64,000 bases of DNA from Gigaspora rosea (taxonomy: Eukaryota > Glomeromycota > Glomeromycetes > Diversisporales > Gigasporaceae). The notes beneath the pieces are model-generated. The model ran no database searches. It was given only the letters and a program-made list of their open reading frames with translations, and was not told the DNA's origin. Numbering within the stretch: the stretch's first letter is position 1; the number at the start of each line of letters is the position of its first letter. Positions 11,068-22,619 of this stretch are shown here, in pieces. Both the position numbers and the translations under genes were made by a program. The stretch is from contig QKWP01000806.1 of assembly GCA_003550325.1 (NCBI GenBank), positions 84,216 through 148,215 on the forward strand, in the 5' to 3' direction.

Positions 11068-12890
11068 AATCCCTTGTACCATCTTTTTCACAACTACCGA
11101 CCTATGACAACTATACAATTATTATACATATATACAACAAAACTTTACCCTAGAGCAACTGGGAACCAGAGTTCTAGATCGAATGTTGAGATAACTGAAA
11201 TAGGAGTTCTCCTTTTGGGTTTGACTCTCCGGTAGAAGACTCTAGTACTATAGAAAACATAGTAGAGCCAAAAACTCTAAAGTTTTTGTCAAAAGGAGTA
11301 GAAATATTAGTAGAAGGATACTTTTTTTTAACTTTTAGAGGCCAGGTACTATGGCCAGGATTTTTATTATGAGTTATTAGGACATAATATTTATTACATA
11401 AATGAGGATACAACTAGCCACACGTGCACTTTTGGTGCCTAATTTAAGTAGTCCGCCCGAAGGTTCTATACTAGCTGCCATACTTACAACCCAACTATAG
11501 GAATTGCCTATTTAAACCCTCTGGTTTACGCTCTTCCTTTTACTACCTGTTGCACTGCATAAACGCAGATATTAAGAGGCCCCAACTCTTTTAGATAAAT
11601 AATCAGCCTAAGGGCTACTTTACCCTCACACCAAATGCCTACTGTTGTCTTCTGTGTCCCATTCCACTTCAGATACGGATTTAGTGACAAAGCTGCCTGC
11701 TCTTATTAGGTTCATTTCGATCCCGACCACCCACCTTCTTTTGGTAGTGCCGTTGTAGATCTTCACTATTACCTCCTAATTCGGGACTTGCCAAATGGGT
11801 TTCCATTTCTCCGGTTCCCTGGATTTTAAAGTGTAACAATAATACCATTGCGCCGTAGCTCCCATTCAAGATGGTGGAACCAAGGTAACAGGTTTTTGCA
11901 ACCCAACCGATCTGAGCCACATGGTTACCGAACACAGGCCTATTGTTCAAAGCGTCAACAGTGGGATTTGAACTGTCAACCTGCTGCTTGAGGGTGACAT
12001 CTTGACCACTTCTCTAAGGCGCCACACCCTCTTTAGTAGAAGGATACTTTTGGTTGAATATAATATTTTGTATAGCATATACTCTTTTAGCTCTTTACAA
12101 GTTGGTACTTTCAGTACTCTCCTTTGGTTTTTTCAAAATTTCGCCAAAAAGTGGGAAATCTAGCTTACCACCTCCAGAAGATCAGCAGTGTTTACTCTTT
12201 CCAAATCGGGATTGCACCTATCTAATTGGAGTCAACGTCACGAGTGCTTATTTTGCTATAATATAAATAGTGAATGACATATCAGAGATTATTCTGGAAT
12301 ATTCGTAGAAATTTCTTTTCTTTTATAAAATTAGGCGTAGTTGTTAGTATATATTTCTCTGCTTTATAGTTTATATATAATACTTTGGTAAAGTTTCTAT
12401 ACAGTATTATATAATTTTTACATTTACACATTTCCTTTATGTGTTTGTTATAGATTAGTTTTTTTTCTTTGTCTTTCTCATCTTTCTTCTTTCTTTTTGT
12501 TGTATTTAGTATTTCGCTTAGGTTTTGTAGTTTCCCCTTTTTTTTCTTTTTTCTTTTAAATTTCTTGCTTGTACCTTTTTTCTGTTTTTTCTTGGATTGA
12601 AACTACTCCACTATTGAAACTAGATGAGGAGGATTTAAAGAAATCAGCAATTTTGACAAGCTAACAGCAGCCAATCAGTGATTACGGGAGAGCACGTGCA
12701 GAGAGTTGCATGCCCCTGTATAAGAAAATTGTTGTTGCGGCAGATCATACTTAGCAGACATTATGTAGCGTGAGTAAGTTTTTATTAGAGAAAAGAGGGA
12801 TTTCGGTAGTAGCTATAAACTGAAATTTTGTGTACAAAGATACGCAGTCTTCCTAGTTAATAAAAGCAGGATTGCCAAAAAAATATTCAT
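11068..12890 (+). mobile_element. Short non-autonomous retroelement, split by a SINE
   Basis: The element starts at ATCCCTTGTACCATC and ends at TAATAAAAGCAGGATTGCC followed by A residues. It is colinear and highly similar to 51112-52209 once the 707-bp insertion at 11326 is removed (about 1.1 kb without it). Conserved blocks include GACCTATGACAACTATACAA, GGAGCAACTGGGAACCAGAG-like sequence, ATTCTCCTTTGGTTTTTTCA-like sequence, and ATATAATACTTTGG. Short ORF pieces give FFKISPKSGKSSLPP in both copies, hinting at a small former coding region of unknown function. The tail resembles the resident LINE tail, suggesting mobilisation in trans. Confidence 0.75.
11326..12032 (-). mobile_element. tRNA-derived SINE with 19-bp target duplication
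   Basis: TTAGTAGAAGGATACTTTT is repeated exactly at 11307-11325 and 12033-12051. On the minus strand the insert begins with a tRNA-like head: an A-box-like TTAGAGAAGTGG (12006-12017) and a B-box-like AGTTCAAATCCC (11963-11974), the internal RNA polymerase III promoter elements. It ends in GTTAAAAAAAA. The body of ~600 bp is unrelated to the tRNA. At 707 bp it is long for a SINE. The tRNA of origin could not be assigned. Part of its body recurs at about 61420-61560. It is younger than the host retroelement. Confidence 0.85.
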
Positions 12891-13065
12891 ATAATTACTT
12901 TTATAAATCTTTTTTTTTATTAATATTATAGAGCTACAAATATATAGGTTTTGGTCTTATAAATCCTTTAATAGAATATTAGAAAAGTATAACAACTAAA
13001 GAAAATTAATCAAAGCTTAATTGGTATTAATTTCTATAATGAATATTTAAATTAAAAAATTCAAG
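12891..13065. other. AT-rich spacer
   Basis: No gene or repeat recognised between the retroelement tail and the next inverted-repeat element. Confidence 0.4.
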
Positions 13066-13583
13066 AGTAGAGTATACATAGATTAATTTTCATATGATCT
13101 TGATGGCAAAAATTTTTTCTTTTTAAAATTAAAAAAAATTTTATTAAATAAGATATTTTAAAATTTATTATAAAAATTGTAGAGTAAGTATTTTTGATTC
13201 TAATAGTGGTAAAATTATTAATATTGTTAAATATTCACTGAGAAACATATAGTTAAAGATTGGGTATTGATTTTTTGTTTACAAAAATCATATGATGATC
13301 ATATAATCTAACCAATCAAAATTAACAATTTTGTGCACTGCGGCAAATTTGAGGCCACTGCAGCAAACTTTTTATAAATATACAAGTATACTTTTTTAAA
13401 ATAATTTGTTTATTAAAATTTATATCTTTAGAAAAAGTATATTTTAATTTACAAAATATAAGATTTTGAAAAAAATCAATTGTGTTCTCAAAAATTTTTC
13501 TTAATGGCATATTTTTATTCTCTATATAGGGTCTTGATTTGCTATGCATATCATATGAAAATTGATCTACATATACTCTACCC
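13066..13583. mobile_element. Inverted-repeat element with TCAAG flanks
   Basis: The left arm AGTAGAGTATACATAGAT, then TAATTTTCATATGAT, pairs with the right arm ATCATATGAAAATT-like sequence, GATCTACATATACTCTAC. TCAAG lies outside both ends (13061-13065 and 13584-13588). Length is 518 bp with no ORF. The words ATAGGGTCTTGATTT and CTACATATACTCTA of its right arm also occur at 7822-7880 inside the foldback element, so a fragment of a relative may sit there. Confidence 0.6.
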
Positions 13584-13748
13584 TCAAGCCTTTAGCATGA
13601 TTAAAAGCTAAAACACTTATATAATGTTCTGCATCATTTCTGAATTTATGTTGATTCTTAATTAGCATGTGTTATTCGTGAATTGTGAAATGTTATTTGT
13701 CTACTTTCTTGAAAAAAAAATACAAATGTTTATATATATTTTTTATAG

Positions 13749-14310
13749 ATATATGTTAAATTTTGCATTATCAGAAATTCCTACTTTTAAATGGTGTTTA
13801 AATCCTATTTGTGGATTGGGACAAGAGCATTATTATGGAGGTAATTTCTATTACAATAAATATATTATTATTGGTTATAGTTTTATACAATTGTTTAATT
13901 ATGTTTATTTAAAGATAACGTTTCAATAATGACTTGCAATACATGCAGGCAGAAATTTTGTATTGTACATGGACTCCAAATTGAAACTGAATGTGAAATC
14001 TGTGAACAGTATGAAGAGGAACTTAACTTCCAATTACAAGAAATTCATTTGCAAGATATCTAATTGCAAGAGACAGATATAAATAAAGAATGTACTATAT
14101 GTACTGAAAATGTTGATATTAAAGTCTTTTTGAATATTACTGATCAATGTAGTCATGATTATAATATTTGTTGTGAATGTGTAAAAGAATACATCAAACA
14201 TGAAATTGAGGACAATTGAAATATTAAAATCAAATGTCCAGAAGATGGATATAAAGAATTTTTAAATCAAAAAGATATAAAAGAATTTACAAGTGAGGAG
14301 TCATTTAAAT
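13749..14310 (+). pseudogene. RBR ubiquitin ligase fragment: IBR then RING1
   Basis: After a possible splice acceptor (TTTTTTATAG at 13741) the frame reads LNFALSEIPTFKWCLNPICG then GQEHYYGG, typical of the IBR domain start. A decayed intron follows, and from 13930 MTCNTCRQKFCIVHGLQIE then CEIC completes the IBR zinc ligands. Further on, ECTICTEN...QCSHDYNICCEC...CPEDG is a RING1-type pattern. The order IBR-RING1 is the reverse of a normal RBR protein (RING1-IBR-RING2), so the IBR is probably the end of an upstream copy. In-frame stops occur after LQDI and IEDN and in the SFK region. RBR proteins transfer ubiquitin via a RING2 cysteine; this copy cannot. Confidence 0.65.
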
Positions 14311-14360
14311 AGTATGTTTATTGGATTGCATGCACACAAATTATTGTTACTATTCTTGAG

Positions 14361-15030
14361 GTGCTTATCAACGAAGCGATAAAGCGACCATTATTTGAAG
14401 ATCAAATGACTTTATGTGATCATATGTTCAATTTGCATTTAATTTTTTATAGATTTTTTGTGTACTATGATATCTTGTTAGATGCAGGTATTTTTATGGT
14501 TAATGTTGTGATTGTAATGAATGCTGAAATATGTGAAATATAAATTACTATAACAATAACCATTAGAGAACGGATAAGGAAAGCAAAGGGTAATAATATG
14601 GTTCTGAATATGTAATCAGTAACATATTTGAAGGTCTTTAGTAGTAAAAGAAGTAATCTTTCTTTTCTCCATCACTTACTTTGTATAATATTTCGTAAAC
14701 TGGCAGTTGGTACAAGAATCAATGTCATTACTAGCATTCACATCAGTCGCGAATAATAATATATAACTGATTCTCATTATAGCTATGCAATTCCTTCTTG
14801 ACAACGTTCTTACCTACGATATGTTTATAGTGGCCATGGATATGTGAGGATATGTAATGGTCATAAAATTGATTAGTTATTTTGGATGAAATATTTCCTT
14901 AGAAACATAGATATTTTTGATACAGTATAAAGTCTGTAAATGATGATGAATGGAATTTCTATAAGTTTTTCTCATGTAAATAAATCATCTGATCGAGCAA
15001 TAATAATTTGAAAAAAAATACTATTTTATT
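14361..15030 (+). other. Stretch between RBR fragments, partly unexplained
   Basis: An ORF at 14361-14543 (containing EVLINEAIKRPLFEDQMTLC across its start) directly follows the RING1 remnant and may be a misread continuation of it. From about 14550 to 15030 no similarity was recognised; an unidentified insertion between RING1 and the second IBR is possible. Confidence 0.3.
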
Positions 15031-15044
15031 TTACTGCAGGAATG

Positions 15045-15662
15045 CAAGATTCCTGCTAAATATTGCATTATCAGAAATTCCTACCTTTTAATGGTGCTTA
15101 AATCCAAATTGTGGATCTGGGCAAAATCATGATCAAGAAAGTAGAGTATATTAAAAATATTCTTATTGACATTAATATACTTATTCTTATTTTGAATATA
15201 TTTTCTTAAAGACATTCCAATAATGATTTGTAATTCATGTGGGCAGAAGTCCTATGTCGTGCATGGACTTCCAATTAATGCTGAGTGTGAAAGGTGTATA
15301 GAAGAGGAAGAAGAGAAAGTACATAGACTACAGGAAGAAAAAAAGACTAAGAGAGGAAGACGAAGTTGGCAGGAAGAAGAAGAGAAGAAGAACGAAGTCA
15401 AGAAAAGAGGAAAAGCATAGAAGGCGAGAAGAAGAGCGTAGATAAAGAGAAGAGGAAGAACGTAGAAGACGTGAAGAAGAAGAATGTAGACAACGATTCA
15501 GACAGCAAGAGGAAGAGCAAAAAAGATTAGCAGCACGTCAAAATGCTGAAAGTACATCTAAATCCTACGTTAACACAATGAAACAATGCCCAAAGTGTAA
15601 GTGTAGAATTGAGAAAAATGGTGGATGTAATCACATGACATATAGAAGGCCTGGATGTGGTA
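15045..15662 (+). pseudogene. RBR ubiquitin ligase fragment: IBR, coiled coil, RING2
   Basis: After a CTGCAG acceptor at 15040-15045 the frame gives FLLNIALSEIPTF, a stop, then WCLNPNCGSGQNH, nearly the same IBR start as at 13756. From 15223 MICNSCGQKSYVVHGLPIN then CERC finishes the IBR. A highly charged E/K/R-rich region (about 15300-15530) looks like a coiled coil, longer than usual for an RBR linker. MKQCPKCKCRIEKNGGCNHM at 15579 onward is the RING2 start, with the catalytic-cysteine region expected just beyond it. The exon ends at a strong donor, GGTAAGT (15659), but no following exon carrying the rest of RING2 was found. Frameshifts occur around 15420. With the fragment at 14090-14310 it would give the proper order RING1-IBR-RING2. 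Confidence 0.65.
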
Positions 15663-16601
15663 AGTAAAATATTTCAATAGTTCATATGAGTATGCTCAAT
15701 AAAAAATCATAATTCGAGTTTTAAATTTATAATTTATCAGATTCAATAAACGTATTTTTCAAGATTGAGTCCGTTAAGTTATAAGTTTAAAAGCGCAAAG
15801 CCTGATTTTTCTTTGCAATCATTCAAGTATTTTCACAGTTAACTGGGGACGATGTGAATATTATAAATGCAAAAATAATCCATAAACTTAAGATTTGAAC
15901 CGACTAAAATTCTCTAATAATTAACCATTTAGATTTAGCCCGCATTAAGATAATTTTAATTCATGACCAACATAATTCAGTCTGGAATTATGAACTAATT
16001 ATTATACGGTTAAGCAGTTCAAATTCTTATATATCATTCTACAATTAACTTATATCGTAACATTAGACACACTATATAGATATAGTTATTTATTATTTAA
16101 AGTAAATATACGGCAATTCTTTATATAATATAATAATTTTTATTTATATTATAAAATAACAAATTTTTAATAGTCAATCATGTCACTAAAGATTAGAACC
16201 ATTATACTATGAACAGAATGAAACAATGTATCATAATTTTATTAAGAGTGAACTGACTGTAAAAATCTGTGTACGCCTGTATTAACCTTATGTGGAACTT
16301 TTTTTAAGTGTAATGTGGAAAGTGGATGGGAATATTTTTGATTTAAAACAAATCACATTAAATCATTTTTATCCAACTTTAGCGACTTGTGAATTAACTC
16401 AAAAGAATATTTGTATCATGCGTTGAATTATGTTTTTTCAGTATCATTTGGTTATTCTAATCATGAAAATTAATATACTTCTTGTTACAGTTCAATGTAA
16501 ACATTAAATTACTAAACTGTAAAATTAGTTAAACAAAAGTTTCTTATAATTTTTAGGTTTTTTATCTAACAACTAATTTAAAAAAGTTATGGTTTAAAAA
16601 A
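15663..16601. other. AT-rich stretch, nothing recognised
   Basis: I looked for the missing end of the RBR gene here (a Cys-rich RING2 tail) and did not find it. No other ORF or repeat was seen. Confidence 0.4.
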
Positions 16602-16960
16602 CAGTCAACTCCCTCTAAGTGCACGTCCTCTAAGTGCAAGTTCGCTCTAAATCAATAAAATAGTGTTGGCCTCAAGTTGGGACTTATAAAATAAATACAA
16701 TTTCTTTATTCTGCAAGTGCAAGTTTTTTTTTATCCAGCATATATAAAATTATGCTCTCTAATTGCAAGATATTTTATTAACCAATTAAATTAATTTATT
16801 TAATTACAATTTTTTATTTTTAAGTGCAAAATTTTACTTATTAACTTGCATTTAGAGAGAATTAATTAAATATTAAATTATTTTTCTTTAATTGTAAGTT
16901 CTCTCTAACTGAAAGATATTTCTCTGGCCCATCAACTTCCACTTAGAGAGAGTTGACTGT
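16602..16960. mobile_element. pogo-like MITE
   Basis: CAGTCAACTCCCTCTAAGTG at the left end pairs with CACTTAGAGAGAGTTGACTG at the right. Starting with CAGT and this arm sequence is typical of pogo/Tigger-type Tc1-mariner elements. A TA follows the right end; the left flank is AA, so the target duplication is not preserved or has mutated. Internal copies of CTCTAAGTGCAAG and AATTGCAAG recur in both orientations. Length 359 bp, no transposase. Confidence 0.75.
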
Positions 16961-17014
16961 ATATACATATATCAATTTGACCAATTACAATTATAAATAT
17001 ATTTCACATACTAA

Positions 17015-17106
17015 AATATTGGATTTTTCTCTAAATGCAACTTCTCCCTATATGCAAGGTAACCCATGGTCCCAATGAATTGCACTTAGATGGAGATGAC
17101 TACATA
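17015..17106. mobile_element. Fragment of the same pogo-like MITE family
   Basis: TTTTTCTCTAAATGCAACTT, then CTCCCTATATGCAAGG, and the end GAATTGCACTTAGATGGAGA then TGACTACA resemble the interior and right end of the element at 16602-16960. It lies only 55 bp from that element, so it is probably a truncated neighbour. Confidence 0.5.
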
Positions 17107-17944
17107 CATTTAAAAATTTAGTTAACAGAGGATACTTAATAGACGAGCAAAGTGGTACCAAATTAATGTTTTGATGCATAATTTTGACATAAAATAGCAA
17201 TAAATCATAAAAATAGTTTTGAAAAAAGATGTTAGTTCACATATAAGGCAAAAGATAAGTTTTTGAAGCAACTTTAATGCAATAAAAACAACTACTAGAT
17301 TTTATTGCCATTATAATTACTGAATTAAATAATGGCTACAATAAATATATATTCAATAGTAATTCAAAATAAAAATAGAAATAAACAAGTAATGCGATTA
17401 AAATAGTAAGATGGTGATTGTTCATGTTTGTAGAGGGCTTATAAGGAAACTTCAAGGAAATTAATGTAGCAAGGGTAGCAACCACAATTTTCTGCATTGG
17501 CAGAAATATACATGTCATAAAAATATGTAAAATTAATTTAATAATAAACACATAGAGCTTTCAAGATTCCGTAATATCAAGATCAATTTGAGCAGAATCA
17601 ACTTGAGACAAATCTAAGTACCAGTAAGCAAATAACATTTTTTATAATAAATAATATAGCATAGGTTTAATATTATTTAAAATAAATACCTTTAATTGCC
17701 TTTGAAATTAATTTTGTACTAATAATTTTGCTAGTATTATTATTAATTTAATTTGTTGTATACTGTATAGTTTTAAAGTATTATTATTAATTTAATTTGT
17801 GTATAATTTTAAAAGTATTATTATTTAATTAATTAGTATATGGTTTTAAAAGTATTATTATTTAATTTAATTAATTTGTATATAGATTAAAAGTATTATT
17901 TAATTAATTTGTATATAGTTTTAAAATTAAAAATACTAAATTTT

Positions 17945-18600
17945 ATTTGTTCTAGCTAAGTTTCTCATCTCTGCAAATTTTTGATAATAAAAAAGATTTC
18001 TAAGTTCATCCTTTTCAATTCCACTTCCAAATTGATAACAATTTCCAACATTATATGTTCCAATAGTTTCTCTCATCCCTGAAAAATTTTTATAATAAAT
18101 GAATGCCTTATTTTCATCCTTTTTGTCACCAATTCATTTTGATAACAATATCCAATATTATTTGTTCATTCAGTATTCCATGTCAGTCTGCAGTTTTTTG
18201 ATAATAAATGAATGCATTATGTTTATCTTTTTGACTTCAATACCATTTTTATGACAACTACAACAATATTTTTTTATTATCCCATATCTGATTTTTTGAT
18301 CGCAAATGATTGTTTGCATTCATTCTTTTCAACCTATTTACTAAAATAATAACCATTTAAGTGAATGTTTTAAATTGTAGGATTGACTTGACCATTTAAG
18401 CAAAATTTGATATCATAATATCATCTGGATTTAGATTTCTTTTTTATTAAAAATTACTCTAATCTATCAATAATTAAACAATAAATTTCTTCACATTTCT
18501 TTAACATTTCATTAAAAAAAGTATTGCAAAATTCTTGTAGTTTATTATAATATAAATATAATTGGGTAACGTTGTTAGATATGCGAGTAATATCTAAATG
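17945..18600 (-). pseudogene. Decayed Sel1-repeat gene
   Basis: Read on the minus strand, about four 36-residue Sel1-like repeats are visible as fragments: tyrosine-rich YY(N/Q)K-type helices, VG.CY-like strands and KDE-like turns, matching the complement of the repeats at 37.5-38.8 kb. Upstream (18430-18580, minus) a helical stretch reading QEFCNTFFNEMLKKCEEIYC resembles the N-terminal segment of kinase/Sel1 proteins of these fungi. Every repeat is broken by frameshifts or stops. Sel1 repeats form TPR-like solenoids for protein binding; this copy looks dead. Confidence 0.55.
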
Positions 18601-19160
18601 AACTTTCAATTTTTTCTGGCCTCTTTTCAAATATATTATTGTGAATTGACATCTTGATTAAGAAAGAATAATTAAATTCATACATATGAAACATCAAATT
18701 TATAGAAAATAAATATGTATTGTTGTAATTGCTTCTAAATTACAAACATAGCAATGCATTTAACTAATTTTAATTACATACCAAAAGCTGATTTGCCATA
18801 TTGTTCCTTATAAAAAAAAAAGAATTTTAGCAATTACAAAATTATAGGTATTTCTTCAAAATGATGATATGTATTACATATAAATATAGTATAATCCTAT
18901 ATAGACTTCATGTGGCCTAATAAAAGACTGCAAAATAATAAAGGTACTTATCCAAAATTATTAAACTTAAAAATTTATAAAGAATTATTATAGTTCATAG
19001 ATTTAAATAATTTATATGTTTAATTTTATTTTAATCTATGCATTGAAATTTTCTAGGTATAAAAAATTAAAATAAATTACAGTATAAAATTTTATTCACC
19101 AGACTTAAATTTGGAAAGATTTTAGACAAAATAACAAATTAATATAAATGAATTATTAAT
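18601..19160. other. AT-rich stretch, nothing recognised
   Basis: No ORF, repeat or RNA gene recognised. Confidence 0.4.
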
Positions 19161-20396
19161 GGGTATTCGTAAGCTGTACTAAATTTAGTACAAAAAGCTT
19201 AATTTAGTACAGTTAAAAATCTGAAATTTAGAAAAAATTTGATTATTAACCTTATATCAAATTTTTATAATAGATAAATATATATCTATTTAACCTACTT
19301 GTAATTTTAGAAGCATATTTTTTTGATAAAATTTATATTTATTGTTATTTATTAACCCAAAAATGAATTTAAAAATAAAAAATTATTAAAGTCTAATACA
19401 AAATTTTACTTATAATAAAATTTAAAAATTTTATTATTAAATTTTAATAAAACTATTTTTAATATAAAATATTTAATATAATTAATTTGTTTTGTAAAAT
19501 ATTTTTAATATTTTATAATAATTTATAATCAAATTAAATTTTTAAACTAAAAATTTTTATTAAAAAATTTAATTAATTTTTAAAGTTTTAACTAATTTAT
19601 AATTATCAAAATATTTTATTAATATAATAGCTATAAATTGTTTTTAAGTTCGTAGAGCTAGTTTTTCTGATTCTCATAATAATAAAATCATTAAATTTGA
19701 CCAAAAACTCACTGAGTTACAAAGATTTTTATATTTAGTTCATACATATATACGTATATATATATATATATAGATTTAAAAAAATATATAATTATAAAAA
19801 CTAAAATCTATAAATTTTTATAAAATTTTTAGTTAATTTTAATAAATTTATTTTTACTATAATCAGAAAAGCTAGCTTTATAACTGGTTAAAATTTAATC
19901 TATATTGGCTTAGTAAAATTTTTTAATATTAATTTATTTTTACTATCTTAAATTGAATTTACTATAAATTTACTATTAGTTTACTATTAATTTACTATAA
20001 ATTTTATAAGTAAATTTAGCCATTTTTGGATTTGTATCACCTTATAAAAATCTAGTAATTTTATTTTAATAATTTTTTTTATACTTTTAAAATCAAATAT
20101 GGATTAAAAATAATTTATATTTTTATTATTTTTATTATTATATTATAAATTTGTATTTTTAATTATTTTTTTCTACTGTACTAACTTTAGTACAGCAAAT
20201 TTGGCAAAATATAAGTTTTGGTTAAAGTTAATTTATACAAAATTTTTATATATAACCTATACTAAAATTTTGAATGAAAAAAATATTAGTATTAAAGTAT
20301 ATTTTAGCAAAGTTTTAAGTAAAAATTATTTTTTATTGTTGTAAAATAATTTTTTTAAACTGTACTAAATTTAGTACAAAGAGCTTACGGATACCC
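19161..20396. mobile_element. 1.2-kb inverted-repeat element without genes
   Basis: The left end GGGTATTCGTAAGCTGTACT, then AAATTTAGTACA, is matched by TGTACTAAATTTAGTACA then GAGCTTACGGATACCC at the right end. ATTAAT flanks both ends (19155-19160 and 20397-20402), but being a palindrome it could belong to the arms. The interior is extremely AT-rich and full of stops, with several further copies of the palindrome TGTACTAAATTTAGTACA. Probably a long non-autonomous DNA transposon. Confidence 0.7.
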
Positions 20397-20451
20397 ATTA
20401 ATTAAATGGCTCAAAATCAATGTTATAAACTTTACAAATTTATAGCATTAG

Positions 20452-20939
20452 TGTCATGGTGACGATTGATACCCCATGTACTACGTTCGAGGAATGCTTG
20501 AGATTAATGATTTACAGTAGGGTACATGATCCACATGAATCGGGTAACAGGTTAAAGGGTAAATTGGTATTGTTGCACGTAAATAGTTAATTTGTACATC
20601 TTGCATAATGTGTGCGTCATTGATGTAAAGTTTATTATAACTTGTGCATTAAATATGTAGTCATCGATTATAGTCTAATGGAGTCAAAATTCTGTATAAA
20701 TAGAATAAGAGTTTAATGGGAAAAGGCAGTTCTCTTTGTTCGTAGAAATTAGAATAATAAAGAAACGATATTACCTTTGGTATTGAAAGTAAGAGTGTCT
20801 AGTCCCGTGATCCTTTGAACGTGGTTTCACGTATCAATAAGTAGACAATTGAGAGTTGATTTGCATAAGCAAAACCCGAGTGTCGCTATTTGAGCTAGGT
20901 TAATGGTAAAGAACCACTCTATTGTGACCCTGCACGACA
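20452..20939 (+). repeat. Left LTR
   Basis: Starts TGTCATGGTGACGATTGATA and ends CACGACA (TG...CA). A TATA box candidate (TATAAATAG) lies near 20696 and a polyadenylation-like AATAAAG near 20756, giving a plausible U3-R-U5 layout with R starting about 25-35 bp after the TATA box. The primer binding site should begin just after 20939 (AGGTAGAACCTGG...); I could not assign a tRNA. Confidence 0.93.
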
Positions 20940-21271
20940 AGGTAGAACCTGGTAAGAAATCAGGTCTCTCGCATTAGAAAAAAAAAAAAAACTTTTATGA
21001 AATGTTTAACAACACTGGAGGTGTACGTAAATTGTAAACTATCATAATCACAATTAAGGAAATAAGATTTAGCACAATCAACTCATAAGCCACCACAAGC
21101 AAAATTAAGGAAATATGATTAAACACAATCAACTTATAAGCAACCGTAAGCAAAATTAAAGACAACAAGATTAAATAAAATTAATTCATAAGAAAAAAAA
21201 AAATCTTTTAAGGACAACAAACATTTAACGAGTATACATACCCCACATCTTCATTAATATTAACGGAATCT
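20940..21271 (+). repeat. Leader with ~50-bp tandem repeats
   Basis: Between the left LTR and gag, three diverged units (about 21049-21192) share AATTAAGGAAATA, AACACAATCAACT and CATAAGC(C/A)ACC. Tandem repeats in the untranslated leader are common in LTR elements. No ORF is seen. Confidence 0.6.
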
Positions 21272-22176
21272 ATGTCGAAGGACTTGACAAAGCCATTTTT
21301 CTGCGGAGAAGATACAAATGACATCGATGGGTTTCTTTTCGATTATGAAAAGTATGGCAAGTCAAAGAATTGGGATGAAGAGACACAATGTGGAATGGTC
21401 ATAATGCATATGCTGGACGAAACAAAACTGTGGGTACGAGAGCTAATAAAAATGAAAAATAATAAATGTGCGGATTTAAAAGATGCGTTAATAAAATAGT
21501 AAATGCTAAAAATGATGACAGGATAAGAATCAATCGGTTGAGAAGTATCAAACAGGGAGAAAAGGAAACAGTACGGGGCTATGCCAGTAGGTTTGAAGCC
21601 TACATAGACACAATAAATAATACGGTTAGAGGTTATGAAAAGAGATATTGGTTTTTAGACGGGTTACAGAAACATTACTGATCAAAAGTAGAAGCCTTCT
21701 GTCCTAATAATTACATAAAGGCTAAAGATTGCGCGCTACAGATAGAAAACTTTCAAAAGGATCGGGAGTTGAATGGTGAAAGGAAAGTAGCAATGAGCAA
21801 TGAAAGGTGTCAAACCAATAGTCCAGACATTGATGGTATAACAGCAACGTTAGGAGCCCTAACAATCAATCGAATAAAACAAAAGCCAAATGAAATTAGT
21901 CGGAGTGATAAGATCGAGGTGTCAATTAAAGAATTAACAAAGGCCATTCAGAATCTTAAGGAAAATAGAGAACCTCCCTTACGATATAACCAAAGGACAC
22001 AATACCAATTTGACGCCTGAAATATTGGTAATCGAAATTTTGGCAACTCAGATCGATTGATCAGATCTCGCCGGTGTTATGAATGCAACCAGGAAGGACA
22101 CATTGCAAGGAATTGTCCTACTAGAGTGACACAACCTCAACCCAATAATCAAACGGGCATAACAACAAATAGTTAG
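21272..22176 (+). pseudogene. gypsy gag with zinc knuckle
   Basis: The start MSKDLTKPFFCGEDTNDIDG is followed by a capsid-like region (SIKQGEKETVRGYASRFEAY). The zinc knuckle RCYECNQEGHIARNCP (CX2CX4HX4C) lies at about 22072-22119; it binds the RNA genome during packaging. One frameshift near 21490 and in-frame TGA codons at 21679 and 22018 break it. gag forms the virus-like particle in the cytoplasm. I see no reason to think the TGAs are read through. Confidence 0.85.
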
Positions 22177-22619
22177 CCTAAAGCCCCTAAGGTTAAAGGT
22201 ATGAATGTGTGTTATCTTGAAGTTACAGAAGTGGCGAAAAATGAGGGTGTGAATATTTAAGGATTGAGTTGAAAGAAGGTGAATCGTTATTTGATGTAAG
22301 AAGTTTGGATAAAAGAAGGTGTGTGGAAGATCATGAGATCCCAGCATGGGCTCAAAAGAGTACATACATTGAAACACCCGAGGAAATTGAACAAAGTAAA
22401 AAAGAATCTATAATATATATTCCGATCTCTGAATTGACGAGTAAATAGACATTTTAAAAACTGTGGCTTCACTTGAGTTTCCCATAACCTTAGGCCAATT
22501 ATTCAAATAGTCTCCTAAAGCGAGGACCGAAGTGCTTAAAGCACTAACAAAAAAAAAAGAAGGAAAGCGATCTATTGTTGGTAAATGCCGAGATCAGAAT
22601 TGTGAAGAGTGTGCAAACT

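Noticed and set aside
11940-12032. Functional tRNA gene on the minus strand
   Set aside because: Boxes A and B are present but I could not build a proper cloverleaf, and the sequence continues into a SINE body with target duplications.
21679-22020. Programmed stop-codon readthrough in gag (two TGA codons in frame)
   Set aside because: A separate frameshift and several stops in pol show general decay, so there is no need to invoke readthrough.
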